A program made the position numbers and the translations under genes. Below are positions 1 to 9,780 of a stretch of DNA of 64,000 bases, one piece after another. Numbering within the stretch: the stretch's first letter is position 1; every line of letters begins with the position of its first letter. The DNA comes from Thelonectria olida (Eukaryota > Ascomycota > Sordariomycetes > Hypocreales > Nectriaceae), in contig JAGPYM010000021.1 in assembly GCA_020736575.1 (NCBI GenBank), forward strand, positions 248,001-312,000, given 5' to 3'. A model generated the notes under the pieces. The model made no database searches and was not told the DNA's origin. It saw nothing but the letters and a program-made list of their open reading frames with translations.

Positions 1-972
1 TCCCCAATCATCAAAATTGACATGGAGAGGGTAAAGCTGGAGAAGGAGGTACAGGATTTCTGGCTGAGTAGCACCTACGTGATACGAGTCGTCCATATCT
101 TCCTCTCGTTCGTCTTCCTCCGACTCTTCCTCGGAAACCGACTTCTCTTCACCGGCCTGCCCAAGGCGCCACCATATTCAAAGTCGGTCGAGATCGAGGC
201 CAGCCCGGAACAGCGCACAAAGACACGCATCGCTTCTCTCCGCATCTCAGCACCCAGGATGCGTCGTATCATCGAGGCCTGTCGTGAGCGCAAGACGACC
301 TTTACGCCACTTTTGCTCTCTATGATGCTGGCCGCTCTGGCTTGCGATTACTACCCTGATGCAAAGGTCGGCATGTCAAACTTCGCCCTGGACATGCGGG
401 GAGTGTATCCTCAAGGGAGCGAGAACTCGGGCAAGTTGCTCTCATGCGCTGGCGGCGGTAGCAAGTGGGCCTGGCTGGACCGATACCGTCGCGTTTTTCC
501 TCGTGCAGACGGTGCAAAGAACAAGGATGAGGATGTTAAAGCCAAGGTAGACAAGGATGCTGCATGGGCTCTGGTTAAAGAATATGGCGCCACGGTAGCC
601 GAGTGCGTGAAGCCCAAAGGCTCTTCAGTCATGGTCATGTTCAAGGCGGCCAACTCAATGACGAACGATCTGGAGGGCATGTTGGGTTCCAACTTTCCGG
701 CCTTGGGTCTGCATCTGCAGAATTGCTTCCAGGTGTCCAACCTAGGAGTGTTTGCGACTGGAGATAAGAGCGGGCCGTGGAAGATTGACGACATGTGTTT
801 CTCGGCTTCTGCCATCAACGGCAATATTTGCTATAATCTGAGCTTGGGTGTGACTGGAGCAGAGGGCGGCGACACGGTGATTCTTGCCTGCTACGAAAAT
901 GAAGTTATGGGCGAGGATCTGGTGTCTGGGATATTAGAGAAGACGCTTGAAAAGATTGAGGCGATTTGTTAG
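1..972 (+). CDS. Alcohol O-acetyltransferase-like protein, 3' part only
   Basis: The frame is open from the first base of the window, so the gene begins outside; the ATG at 22 is probably internal. About 323 residues are visible. They resemble the C-terminal half of the fungal alcohol acetyltransferase family (AATase, PF07247), which transfers acetyl or acyl groups from CoA to alcohols and is related to the condensation/BAHD fold. A hydrophobic segment lies near residues 20-40 of the visible part, followed by the family-like stretches FALDMRG and FQVSNLGVF. The HxxxD catalytic motif expected in the N-terminal half cannot be seen here, so activity cannot be judged. The stop is TAG at 970-972. 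The family call is by recognition of the overall pattern; an uncharacterised member of the same fold is the main alternative. Confidence 0.65.
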   Translation, partial: SPIIKIDMERVKLEKEVQDFWLSSTYVIRVVHIFLSFVFLRLFLGNRLLFTGLPKAPPYSKSVEIEASPEQRTKTRIASLRISAPRMRRIIEACRERKTTFTPLLLSMMLAALACDYYPDAKVGMSNFALDMRGVYPQGSENSGKLLSCAGGGSKWAWLDRYRRVFPRADGAKNKDEDVKAKVDKDAAWALVKEYGATVAECVKPKGSSVMVMFKAANSMTNDLEGMLGSNFPALGLHLQNCFQVSNLGVFATGDKSGPWKIDDMCFSASAINGNICYNLSLGVTGAEGGDTVILACYENEVMGEDLVSGILEKTLEKIEAIC

Positions 973-2246
973 ACGGTTGTTCTGGTACATAGTTACCTAG
1001 ATACATGGATAGGTAGTGTGATGATCAACTAATCTGCGTGTTTTACAATAGAATAGGTACGCAGGGTACATGGGTAGTTAGAATATAAATGTGTATAATC
1101 ATTTGTGGATACATGAACTGAATCAACATGAAGCATTCTTTACGGCGTTTCATAAATCAACAAGGCATTTATGATCCAAGGCAGAAGTGAGAATATGGCC
1201 TCGAATACTGACCTAGTTGCACATTACTCCTCCCCGTGTGCGCTCAGCTCTAGTACAAGGCACAGGCGGGACGACACCCTTGTTGACGTACGTAGAGGGC
1301 TTGCCAAACTTGGCTCCTAATCGAGGTCGCAGCCACCAGTTGTAGCACACTGCGAGTATTCTAAGAATTACGAGTATACTCCGGAGAACACTTATACGTG
1401 TCCTTCCAACCAAAGTATCAAGCAGTCGTAGTCGAGACCAGGGGTGGCCTTTTAGAATAACAGAATAACAGTCTCAGAGGCACTAGCGTCGGATGGCGTG
1501 ATGGATACGACTTGGTGGTAGTATCCCGGTTTCTGGGAGCTGTCTATGACTTGTACCTCTGGTATACTCAAGTCCTTACGTACGATAGAAGATGAATGAA
1601 CCTATAATTCTTGACATTCCTAGAAGCAGAGATCTCTCATTCCTTGAAAAGGCGATACAGGCTTGTATTCAGCAATTTGGATTCCCAGCGAAGAAGTGAC
1701 GTGGAGCAGTTCCAAAGCCGACAGGTCAGAATGAAATGCATACTTCTCCCCATATGGCATGAAGGTCTAGTCAAGGTCTGTACGTTTGGTCGGCATGCAG
1801 ACTTTGGGAGGAAGAGAACCAACGGTCGGTTGCAGGTCCTTTCTCCGCATCGACGCACTCGGCATTCGCGCAAAGATATGGAGACCAGATAGCTTGAAAT
1901 TCAGGGTAATTAGATGATCGCCGAGTGTATGAAACCGGCCATCCAATAAATAACCAACACGTGAGTCATTGAACCAAGATTCGCCGGCGACCTCGCATAT
2001 GCACTGAGCTCCGATAGTCGAGATAACATCAGGGGTAGGTCAAGTTCAGAATCAAGGTTGGGTGTCAATATCTCCAGGTTCATATCACAAAGTATTGATT
2101 GTCATACAAGTTGTCATTTACAGCCTGTTTCTTAACCTTATCATCAAGCTGAGACCATTGCTTGGACCACGATCAAACCAGCACCACACACTCACACGTT
2201 TAAACAACCGAGTCCTGCAGGGTAGCAACTCAGCCCTAGGTACGAT
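973..2246. other. Intergenic region, no gene seen
   Basis: About 1.27 kb between the acetyltransferase-like gene and the aminotransferase. Both strands are broken by stops; the longest frames are under 120 codons and carry no recognisable motif. It holds the terminator region of the upstream gene and the promoter of the downstream one. Confidence 0.6.
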
Positions 2247-3586
2247 ATGGCCTCCACAACAGTCACATCCTCCATTTTCCATCGCTCGCTGCCAAAGTCA
2301 TATCCAACCGCAGTCAAGGGAGATGGCGTATACCTCGTTACGTCTGAAGGCAAACGCATCTTTGATGGCAGCAGTGGTGCGGCGGTATCTTGCCTCGGGC
2401 ATGGGAACCGAGAAGTGATAGACGCCATTTGCGAACAAGCTCAGGACCTCGCATTCGCTCACACCTCGTTCTTCACTTCGGATCCGGCAGAGGAGTTGGC
2501 GCACTTTGTTCTCAAGAGGAGCGCTGACGCCTTTCACAAGATTCTCTTACTTTCGCCTGGATCCGAGGCCAACGAATCGGCCTTCAAACTTGTCCGTCAA
2601 TACCACGTGCACAACGGGCAGCCGGAGCGCGTGTACATTACTGGCAGAGACAGCTCATACCATGGCAATACACTGGGCGCACTCGCAGCTGGCAGCAACA
2701 CACTGCGTCGAGCTGTGTTTGAGCCCATCCTAAGCTATGCCTTTCAGCATGTACGTCGATGCTTCTTTCAGGCCGACAGCAGCGGGAAGAGCGAAGTTGA
2801 GTACGAAGATGAGCTGCTCGCCGAGTACGAGGTCGAATTCCACCGTCTCAGTCCCCAGACGATCGCAGCCGTGGTTGTCGAGCCTGCGGTAGGCTCAACG
2901 CTCGGCGCTGTCCCGGCCACCCAGACGTACCTCCCGAGACTGATTGAACTCTACCACAAATACGGAATCCTAGTCATATTTGACGAAGTCATGTGTGGCA
3001 TGGGCCGCACTGAAACTTACCACGCATGGCAGGGCCTTGGAGGAGTAACCCCTGATTTGCAAACAGTTGGGAAGGGTCTATGTGCCGGATACCAGCCTTT
3101 GTCAGCAACCTCATGGGGCGCAAGGTCTACGACGGATTTGCGGAGCATTCCAAAGGCCCCGGAGCGTTTCTTAGTGGCCACACATTCCAGGGCCACTCGA
3201 TGGCTTGTACTGGCGCTCTGGCTGTGCAGAAGATCCTCGCACGAGATGATCTGGTAGCAAACTGCCATTTGATGGGCCTGAAACTGCGCGATAGTCTGAA
3301 GGCCGAGCTTCCCAAGGAATTTGAATCAGGTGGCGGAAGGCTCAGAGGCCTGGGACTCTTCAGGGCAGTGGATTTCGGAGACATGGGTAAAAGCTTCGGC
3401 GGCCTTTTGGCTCCGGACGTGGCAGCAAAATGCTTCGAGCTCGGTGCTACTGTTTACTTGTGCTCGCCTGCAGTGGATGCCATACTGCTATGTCCTCCGT
3501 TCATTATGACCGAGTCTCAAACAGTTGAGCTTGCACGCATACTGATACAAGGCTTGTCAGGCGTTATGACCTTGCGTCGCCAATGA
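2247..3586 (+). pseudogene. Class III PLP-dependent aminotransferase with a one-base frameshift
   Basis: Two overlapping frames together make one full-length (about 446 codon) class III (omega) aminotransferase. The first frame starts at ATG 2247 and carries the PLP-binding features: GSEANESAFKL near residue 107, IFDEVMCGMGR near 245, and VGKGL with the Schiff-base lysine at about residue 276 (codon 3072-3074). The family pattern then switches frame near 3105-3112: the first frame runs on as noise to 3257, while the frame beginning around 3112 gives LMGRKVYDG, SGHTFQGH and the C-terminal domain up to TGA at 3584-3586. No intron fits, because homology is continuous across the switch; one missing base explains it. 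Either the gene is a recent pseudogene or the assembly lost a base. The substrate cannot be told from sequence. Confidence 0.75.
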
Positions 3587-4270
3587 TTTCGGTAGATACG
3601 GGCCTCCATTCCTCGAGTTGGACACAAAAGGGCAAATCAACCAACCAAGCTCGAGTTGATTTAATGAGAGATGGAGTCTGTACCTGATAATGTCTCAAGT
3701 ATCCTAACTACCGTCGGCTTGAGTACTGCTCTAAAATCGTCGTATTATAGTTCTTCTGATTATCAAGCAGCCTTCAATTCGTTAAAGAGCTCCAAACCTA
3801 ACTTCTTGGTCATTTCCCATATCACTTTGAACAAGGCCTTCTTATAAATGCCACCAGGTCAGAATACGCTTGCCATCTACGATTAGGTACTATAGGTAGA
3901 CATCAATCCATTCCCAAAACAGGCTTCTCTGAATACTCACACAACGACAGTCCGTTGCTAACCAAACTCGCAATAGAGCTCGAGAACTATCTCCACACGG
4001 TTTAGCAGCTTACTTTGTACTCTTCAGCTTAATTTGCAATGACAAAGCAGCAATGGCGGAACATGTTCACCTCTCGGCTCGGGCTAATGCGGGCGTCATT
4101 CCGCCCGGCCCCACCACGGATTCGGCCTCCCGCTGATGGATTCGGCTTGTCACGGCTTGGACAAAAGGTACAAGAGACTCAAGAGTGACGTCGACATTTC
4201 ATTTATTATTGTTTTAATTGAAGCAATACTCCCATCAACAAGACCGCACACATCAATTCACACCGTCAAC
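3587..4270. other. Intergenic region holding the fumarylacetoacetase promoter
   Basis: No coding frame with recognisable content. The last 200 bases are rich in CGG/CCG triplets of the kind bound by Zn2Cys6 regulators; see the separate entry at 4090-4107. An in-frame ATG at 4136 precedes the chosen start of the downstream gene. Confidence 0.55.
4090..4107. promoter_or_regulatory. Inverted CGG-N12-CCG motif upstream of fumarylacetoacetase
   Basis: A perfect 6-bp inverted repeat, CGGGCG (4090-4095) and CGCCCG (4102-4107), places CGG and CCG triplets 12 bases apart, about 164 bp before the ATG at 4271. This is the layout expected for a dimeric Zn2Cys6 regulator. Tyrosine catabolism genes in Aspergillus are controlled by such a factor (HmgR), but that this is its site is inference only. 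Confidence 0.35.
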
Positions 4271-5608
4271 ATGTCGTGGCTACCCATCCCCAACGGCTCG
4301 CATTTCTCCCTCGCCAACATCCCCTTTGGCATCATCTCCACGTCCGCCAATGAATCCCCCAGGCCTGCCGTGGCAATCGGTGACCATGTCCTCGACATCC
4401 AGGCCTTTGCCAACGGCGGTGGCTTCTCTGCCTCGCCCGAGATCCAAGAGCGCGTGGCCTGCTTCTCGTCGACAAACCTGAACGCCTTTGCAGCTCTTGG
4501 CCGCCCGTTCCATCGAGTCGTCCGCAAATATCTGCAGTCTGTTCTGTCGGCCGATACAAAACATGCGCATCTGCTCAAAGACAACAAGCAGCTGCAATCC
4601 CAAGCTCTTCTCAACCGGTCTGAAGTCAAGAACCACGTTCCCCTGGCTATCGGGGACTACACTGATTTCTACGCTGGCAAGAACCACGCATACAACGTGG
4701 GCGTGCTCTTCCGTGGCCCGGCCAATGCCCTGCAGCCCAACTATACACACTTGCCCGTTGGTTACCACGGCCGCGCGAGCAGCGTCGTTGCATCTGGCAC
4801 GCCCATCAGACGTCCCTGGGGCCAAATCCTCAAGCCAGGCGACAAGATCCCTACATTGGCTCCATGCGAAAAGCTGGATCTCGAATTGGAGATGGGCATG
4901 TTCATCTGCCGCGAGAATAGTCTCGGTGCCCCAATCTCCGTCAGCGACGCCGAGGACTACATCTTTGGCTACGTCTTGATGAATGATTGGAGTGCGAGAG
5001 ACGTGCAGGCGTGGGAATATGTGCCGCTGGGTCCTTTTACAGCCAAGAACTTGGGCACGAGTATCAGCCCTTGGGTTGTGTTGTCTGATGCGCTGGAGGC
5101 GTCCAAGGGTCCCGGAATCCAGCACGACACGGAACTCTTGCCGTACCTGCGACAGGACTCTAAGGATACCATCTTGGGCATTGATCTCGAGGTCGATCTT
5201 ATCAGTAAGCTTCCTATAATTTTACTCTCGCGTCCTGGTTTGGCATCTACTAATACCAGCGCAGCTTCGAGCGGTAAGAAAAACACCATCAGCCGAACAA
5301 ACGCAAAGAACCTTCTCTGGTCATGGCCACAAATGATTGCGCACCACACCATCACCGGCTGCAATCTTCGTCCGGGCGACTTGTTCGGATCTGGAACGAT
5401 TTCGGGCACCGAGTCGGGCACTGAGGGCAGTTTGCTGGAGCAGACACAAGGTGGAAAGGTAGCTCTGAAGTTGGAGGGAGGCGAAGAGCGCAAGTTCCTC
5501 CAGGACGGTGATACTTTGGTCATCCGCGGTTCTTTTGGCAGCGGCGATTCTGTCGTTGGATTTGGTGAAGTGTCGGGGACTATTCAGGCTCCTCTGCCTC
5601 TATTCTAG
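4271..5608 (+). CDS. fahA: Fumarylacetoacetase (two exons)
   Basis: Fumarylacetoacetate hydrolase, the last step of phenylalanine/tyrosine/homogentisate breakdown, giving fumarate and acetoacetate in the cytosol. The start at 4271 (MSWLPIPNGSHF) fits the family; an in-frame ATG at 4136 would add 45 unconserved residues. The exons are 4271-5204 and 5265-5608, giving 425 aa, close to the family's usual length. The 60-nt intron 5205-5264 has a GTAAGC donor, TACTAAT branch and GCAG acceptor; it is a multiple of three without a stop, so a retained form would stay in frame. Family signatures are present: DFYAGKNHAYNVGVLFRGP around the catalytic His, LPVGYHGRASS, LELEMGMF with acidic metal ligands, and NDWSARDVQAWEYVPLGPF. 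It faces the maleylacetoacetate isomerase gene tail to tail. Confidence 0.95.
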   Translation: MSWLPIPNGSHFSLANIPFGIISTSANESPRPAVAIGDHVLDIQAFANGGGFSASPEIQERVACFSSTNLNAFAALGRPFHRVVRKYLQSVLSADTKHAHLLKDNKQLQSQALLNRSEVKNHVPLAIGDYTDFYAGKNHAYNVGVLFRGPANALQPNYTHLPVGYHGRASSVVASGTPIRRPWGQILKPGDKIPTLAPCEKLDLELEMGMFICRENSLGAPISVSDAEDYIFGYVLMNDWSARDVQAWEYVPLGPFTAKNLGTSISPWVVLSDALEASKGPGIQHDTELLPYLRQDSKDTILGIDLEVDLISKLPIILLSRPGLASTNTSAASSGKKNTISRTNAKNLLWSWPQMIAHHTITGCNLRPGDLFGSGTISGTESGTEGSLLEQTQGGKVALKLEGGEERKFLQDGDTLVIRGSFGSGDSVVGFGEVSGTIQAPLPLF

Positions 5609-5702
5609 TAGTGATTGATTCTAAAATGAGATGGACCGAAGAAAATAGATTCTCAATGATTTTGATTCCTACATTCAGATTTGATTTGGACGTCTATTCT
5701 CA

Positions 5703-6371
5703 TCATTTGGTCCTCAACTCCTCTGGCGTATCCGGCTGGTTAAAGTAATGCGCCGCGACAACGGCAGGATGATCTTTCAAATTCTCAACAACCCGCTTCA
5801 CAGTCGGAAACTGCGAGATATCAACCCCAAACCTCTCTGCGTTCCAAACCGCAGGCAGCAAACAAGCGTCCGCCATGGTGATCTGGTCGCGGAAGGAATA
5901 TTTCCCTGCCGACTTTGCTGCCAAAGCCTCATACGCCCGCAACCCATCCGTCATCAGCTGCTGGTTCCATTCCTCCGCGTTGCCTCCCAACTCTCTGACC
6001 CGGCGCATGATGCGGAGATTCGTGACGGGCTGAGTGTCGGAGGCGATGATGGCGGCTAGGGACCGGACAGTGGCGCGGCCCTTGGGATCCGACGACGGTG
6101 GGAGTATGGGCGTCTCGGGGTGAACTTCCTCTAGGTACTCGAGCGCGGCGATGGACTGGCCGAGCTTGAAGCCATCGTCGTTATCTTTACGAGGCACAAG
6201 GACGGGCACGGAGCCGGAAGGGTTGAGGGCGCGGTGCTGGTCGGATAATTGCTCGCTTTTGAGGAGATTGACGGGCACGCTTTCGTAGGAGATGGACTTG
6301 AGGTTGAGGGCGATACGGAGACGAGCAGAGCAGGAGGATCTGAAGTAGGAATAGAGAGTGTAGTCGCTCAT
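5703..6371 (-). CDS. maiA: Maleylacetoacetate isomerase (zeta-class GST)
   Basis: A 222-aa protein with the zeta-class glutathione transferase layout. It converts maleylacetoacetate to fumarylacetoacetate using glutathione, the step just before fumarylacetoacetase. The N-terminal thioredoxin-like domain carries the zeta signature SSCSARLRIAL (residues 12-22) and NPSGSVPVLV, followed by the glutathione-gamma-glutamyl contact QSIAALEYLEE. The helical C-terminal domain has DACLLPAVWNAERFGVD. The start is ATG at 6369-6371 and the single exon needs no intron. It converges on fumarylacetoacetase with 94 bp between stop codons, as in the tyrosine catabolic clusters of other ascomycetes. Homogentisate dioxygenase, the third usual member, is not in this window. 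Confidence 0.93.
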   Translation of the reverse strand: MSDYTLYSYFRSSCSARLRIALNLKSISYESVPVNLLKSEQLSDQHRALNPSGSVPVLVPRKDNDDGFKLGQSIAALEYLEEVHPETPILPPSSDPKGRATVRSLAAIIASDTQPVTNLRIMRRVRELGGNAEEWNQQLMTDGLRAYEALAAKSAGKYSFRDQITMADACLLPAVWNAERFGVDISQFPTVKRVVENLKDHPAVVAAHYFNQPDTPEELRTK

Positions 6372-6991
6372 GTTGATTTAATGCGTCTAAGATGCTGTAA
6401 CCGTATTGGTATTGGAACGCAGGTGACTAAGTGAGTCTGGGTCTTTGTGCGCTGTGCCTGGATACGACCTCCTTTTGATACAACGACATTGCTGCATCAG
6501 CTGAACATCTTCCACGCTGCAACCGAAGCCATCCGGTGCTAGCCTTTGGGTACCATGATGACGTCCCTCATCATGAGGGGCAGGCTCACTTGAGGCGTTT
6601 GCATGGGAGAAGTTGGAGCTCATGAGCCGGCCGATCATAACCGGCACTATCCCCGCCATGAACTTGGAGTGATTCCGATTCCGCCCCCAGCCACAGAATT
6701 CCGTCTGACCATTCGGCCTTTAGTAAAGCCAAGGCGGTTTGACGTTCAATTCGAAGCAATGAGATTTGAGGATGAGCGTCTGTGCGAATATGTTGTTTTA
6801 TCACTTCGTCTGCATATGGTGTTAATTGGGCTTGCTCGGCTTGGGGTGAGGACGCTACTCGTGCAGTAGGGTTCAGTGTATTCTTCTAATGACCACATAA
6901 TACATCATCCAAGTGTCCAGCACTTGCCAAATGTTTTCTATCATCCATCCCGCCAAGAGCCCATAGCCTGCTTCTCTCCAAATCTACCAGC
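6372..6991. other. Intergenic region, no gene seen
   Basis: About 620 bases upstream of the isomerase and downstream of the next minus-strand gene. Only short overlapping frames without recognisable motifs occur; it should hold the isomerase promoter. Confidence 0.5.
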
Positions 6992-7852
6992 CTAATATGC
7001 CTCCAATCGCTGTCGAGGAACAGATCCCATCCCCAACCATCCCCCCACCACCAAAGCAACAGCAACGCCCAATTGCATAACAAACATCAAAATGAACCTC
7101 GTCAGAAACGTTCCCATAACCGGGTCCAGGCTCGGAATTCGATTCAGCGCATACGTTAGGTTATATCCGACCCTGATCAGCTGGAACGGAAGAGCAGCGC
7201 ACGCCGCACGATACATGTGCTTTGCGAATCGGAAGTTGTGGTGCGGTCGCATGTTGGTGACGCGCTTGCCCGTCTGCCAGAGCCACCAGCAGATGCCGAA
7301 CATGACGAAGAGCATCATGCAGTTTCCGATCTTGTTGAGGCGCTCATTTGCAACACCCCCGGCGCCGGTTGCGCTGGGGCTGCCTCCGTATGTGGCCATT
7401 CCGATGCCGACGGTGTTGGCGAGATGGGTGATGCCGAGGATGATCTTTTCGGTCCATCGTTTGGGGGGAAGTGGTAGTATCGTGTTGCTGTTCGTTTCAT
7501 TAGTACGGGAGGTCCAAAGCGAGACGGTTGGGAGGTTGGTTACGTACACTTCATAGATGATTCCGATCAATGCCAAAGTCAAACAGGCGATACTGCCGGC
7601 ATTGGTCATGATGACGACGGTATTGGGAATCTCGGGGTCGTTGCGATGGACAATCTGGTAGGCATCGGAGACGAATCGCAGCGGAAAGTAGGACAGGAAG
7701 ATCGGCCAGCAGACCATTCCAGCTTTTCCATGCTTCCATGTGATCCATACCGTCGGGATGAAGAGAGCGGCGTGTATGGCAATGTCGGCAATGGCAAGAT
7801 TGATCTTGCTTGCCGATGGGGGGTCGATGGCGACGGTTCTGATGTCGAGCAT
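6992..7852 (-). CDS. Small multi-pass membrane protein, DUF7702-like (two exons)
   Basis: The start is chosen at ATG 7850-7852 (MLDIRTVAI); the open frame reaches 7900 but only with TTG. A 60-nt intron at 7488-7547 (GTACGT donor, GTACTAATG branch, AACAG acceptor) is a stop-free multiple of three. Splicing gives about 266 aa. Hydrophobic helices are visible near IADIAIHAALFIPTVWI, YFPLRFVSDAY, GSIACLTLALIGIIYE, NKIGNCMMLFVMFGICWWLW and FILMFVMQLGVAVALVV, so six to seven membrane spans are likely. The layout, with a conserved motif NTVGIGMATYGG in a loop, resembles fungal integral membrane proteins grouped as DUF7702. Function is unknown and the domain name is given with moderate confidence. 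Confidence 0.75.
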   Translation of the reverse strand: MLDIRTVAIDPPSASKINLAIADIAIHAALFIPTVWITWKHGKAGMVCWPIFLSYFPLRFVSDAYQIVHRNDPEIPNTVVIMTNAGSIACLTLALIGIIYEVYVTNLPTVSLWTSRTNETNSNTILPLPPKRWTEKIILGITHLANTVGIGMATYGGSPSATGAGGVANERLNKIGNCMMLFVMFGICWWLWQTGKRVTNMRPHHNFRFAKHMYRAACAALPFQLIRVGYNLTYALNRIPSLDPVMGTFLTRFILMFVMQLGVAVALVVGGWLGMGSVPRQRLEAY

Positions 7853-9082
7853 CTTGGCTTGGTCAGATGGGCAAGATTTGGAACAGCAAGGGAAATTCAA
7901 AACAAAAGAGGTCTAAGGAGATGGTTTGGTATGATGGAATTGGGTGGCTTGGCAATCTGAAAAGGTAGGGCTGATCTATTATTGATATATCTTCTCATGA
8001 GCGCCCAACGAAGATCAACATGCCGGCAATTGGCTTTTTACATCGGAGAGATTCACGACCCGTATGGTTTTGTCTAAAAATAGGCCTGCGCTGGGACAGA
8101 CACTCAGTCGACCAGCGTGCTAGCTGCTGAGTTTCTGTGTGCAGCAGTGCAACCCCAGATGGTGAAACGCAGCGTTTGGCAGCCAAACAGAGCCAGAAGT
8201 GCCTTAGACCGATCGCGAAACCGAGACCGAGATTGGGGCTCAGCTCTGTGGTCGTGGTTATCTACTGCGGTCTGTGGAGGAGTCAGTGCACGTCGAGTGG
8301 AAAAGAGCCGTGTTTGAAGTTGGACTCGTTCATTTTGCAGGTCTGAGCCACGAAGAAGGATGGATAGAGTTTGAGTAATTAATGTGATGGAGAGGATTCC
8401 GGTCGATCAGTGATGGGCATGTATGTCTGAGGCCGTACCAGGTAAACCTGATAATCAGTGTCGTAGACGAAGGAATGTATGCATACGAAATAGCTTGGCC
8501 TTTCATCAGGAAAACGGAGAAAGACTCAAGTTAATGATGTTGATATGGGACGAAAGAGAAACATCAAAATCGACAAGGTTGGGCATGTTAATATTTTTAT
8601 CTTCTTTTCTCTTGCAGCAACTGGAGATGCTCGAGACAATCCTCACTTCCTCAGCACCGAGCTGTCCGTTAAATGAAAACCCTAATGAGTGCGAAAGCGA
8701 GACCGAGACCGAGAGTTGTGCTACGACGGGGGGGAGTCCACTTATATCTATCTATACATCAAACATGCGTTAACCAAAAGTACGGCATTCCAGATTGTGC
8801 CATGACGCATTGTTTGCTTCGCATTATCGAGTCGTTCTCTGTCGGGGGTTTTCAACACCCTTGAAACACGAAACTAGGGGAATTCTCCCCAATTGAATTA
8901 TGCTTTGCAGTTCTTGAGAATTTGCTTCCCAAAACTTGCAACGACAGCACTTCGTTATGCGCTGTATCGTGTATTTTTTGTCGTTGACTTGGTTTAGTTC
9001 TCAAGGGTGCTCATTACATTTGCTGCAATTTTCACCACTGTTTTCTCGTCACATGTCGGACTTAAGATTGGTTTCTCTTATA
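7853..9082. other. Intergenic region, no gene seen
   Basis: About 1.2 kb with no supported gene. Several frames of 60-116 codons overlap but lack motifs or good starts. Two short related CGAGAC-rich tracts (near 8219 and 8694) are visible. Confidence 0.55.
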
Positions 9083-9780
9083 TTAATCTCTGTCCATACA
9101 ACCATCCAGCCATTGGGTCACTGACATAGCAAATAGACAGGTATTACTTTCATCTCCAGCCCGAGCATCGACACTAAAGGTCCATGTGCCAGACTCCAGA
9201 AACATCGTAGGGATCTGAAAATCAAGTAGGACATCACCGCGGCCACTGCTAGGTAAATAGTCGACCTGGATACCACGGTCATCGCGGATAACAAGGTGGG
9301 CATAACTGTTAAACCCAATAGTCTTGAATGGTATTGTTACTGACTCGGTTTCGTCACGTTCGCCGTCTGGGTAGACGGCAGACCCGCTAACCTTTAAGGT
9401 TGCGTCGGTAAGGTCCTTGTCAGGGAAGCCCAGTTCCTTCTTCTTTGATTCAGGGAGGTAGCCGCGAAGATAGACGAAGAACGTGCGGTCACTAGCTAGA
9501 GGTCAGCATTGTAGCACTGCGGCCTGGACTAAGAATAAGGCATACGCGATAATGGGCGTTGGGGCAATATCAAGAAATTCGACTTTGAAGATCTGGTCTT
9601 CCTTGGGCACGGGGCCGTACGTGGCGTCACTGTGCCCAGGCACCTTGCCGTTGACAGCGCCCGCCATGTTCTTGCTGTGGCTTTGGCAAGAGACACTTGA
9701 TGGCTGGATGACTGGACAGGGTTTGCTATAGTCAGGACAGCGGCGCAGAGAGTCAGCACATGCGCTACAATCGATTTCAT
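9083..9780 (-). CDS. Secreted-protein-like gene, unrecognised family; first exon junction unresolved
   Basis: A coherent coding frame runs on the minus strand from about 9690 to a TAA at 9083-9085 across a clear 54-nt intron, 9492-9545 (GTATGC donor, GCTGAC branch, CTAG acceptor), giving ADRTFFVYLRGYLP across the junction. The following 130 residues alternate polar and hydrophobic residues like a beta-sandwich and end LFAMSVTQWLDGCMDRD. An upstream ATG at 9778-9780 opens a convincing signal peptide (MKSIVAHVLTLCAAVLT), but it lies in a different frame. An intron of about 68 nt beginning GTCCTG would join them in phase, though that donor is poor. The fold recalls fungal ML/PITP-type secreted lipid-binding proteins only loosely. 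It may also carry a frameshift. Confidence 0.55.

Noticed and set aside
2247..3586. Intron explaining the aminotransferase frame change
   Set aside because: Homology is continuous over the switch and no GT..AG interval of plausible size restores the frame without deleting conserved residues.
4136..4270. N-terminal extension of fumarylacetoacetase from an in-frame ATG at 4136
   Set aside because: The 45 extra residues are not family-like, and the family's usual start matches the ATG at 4271.
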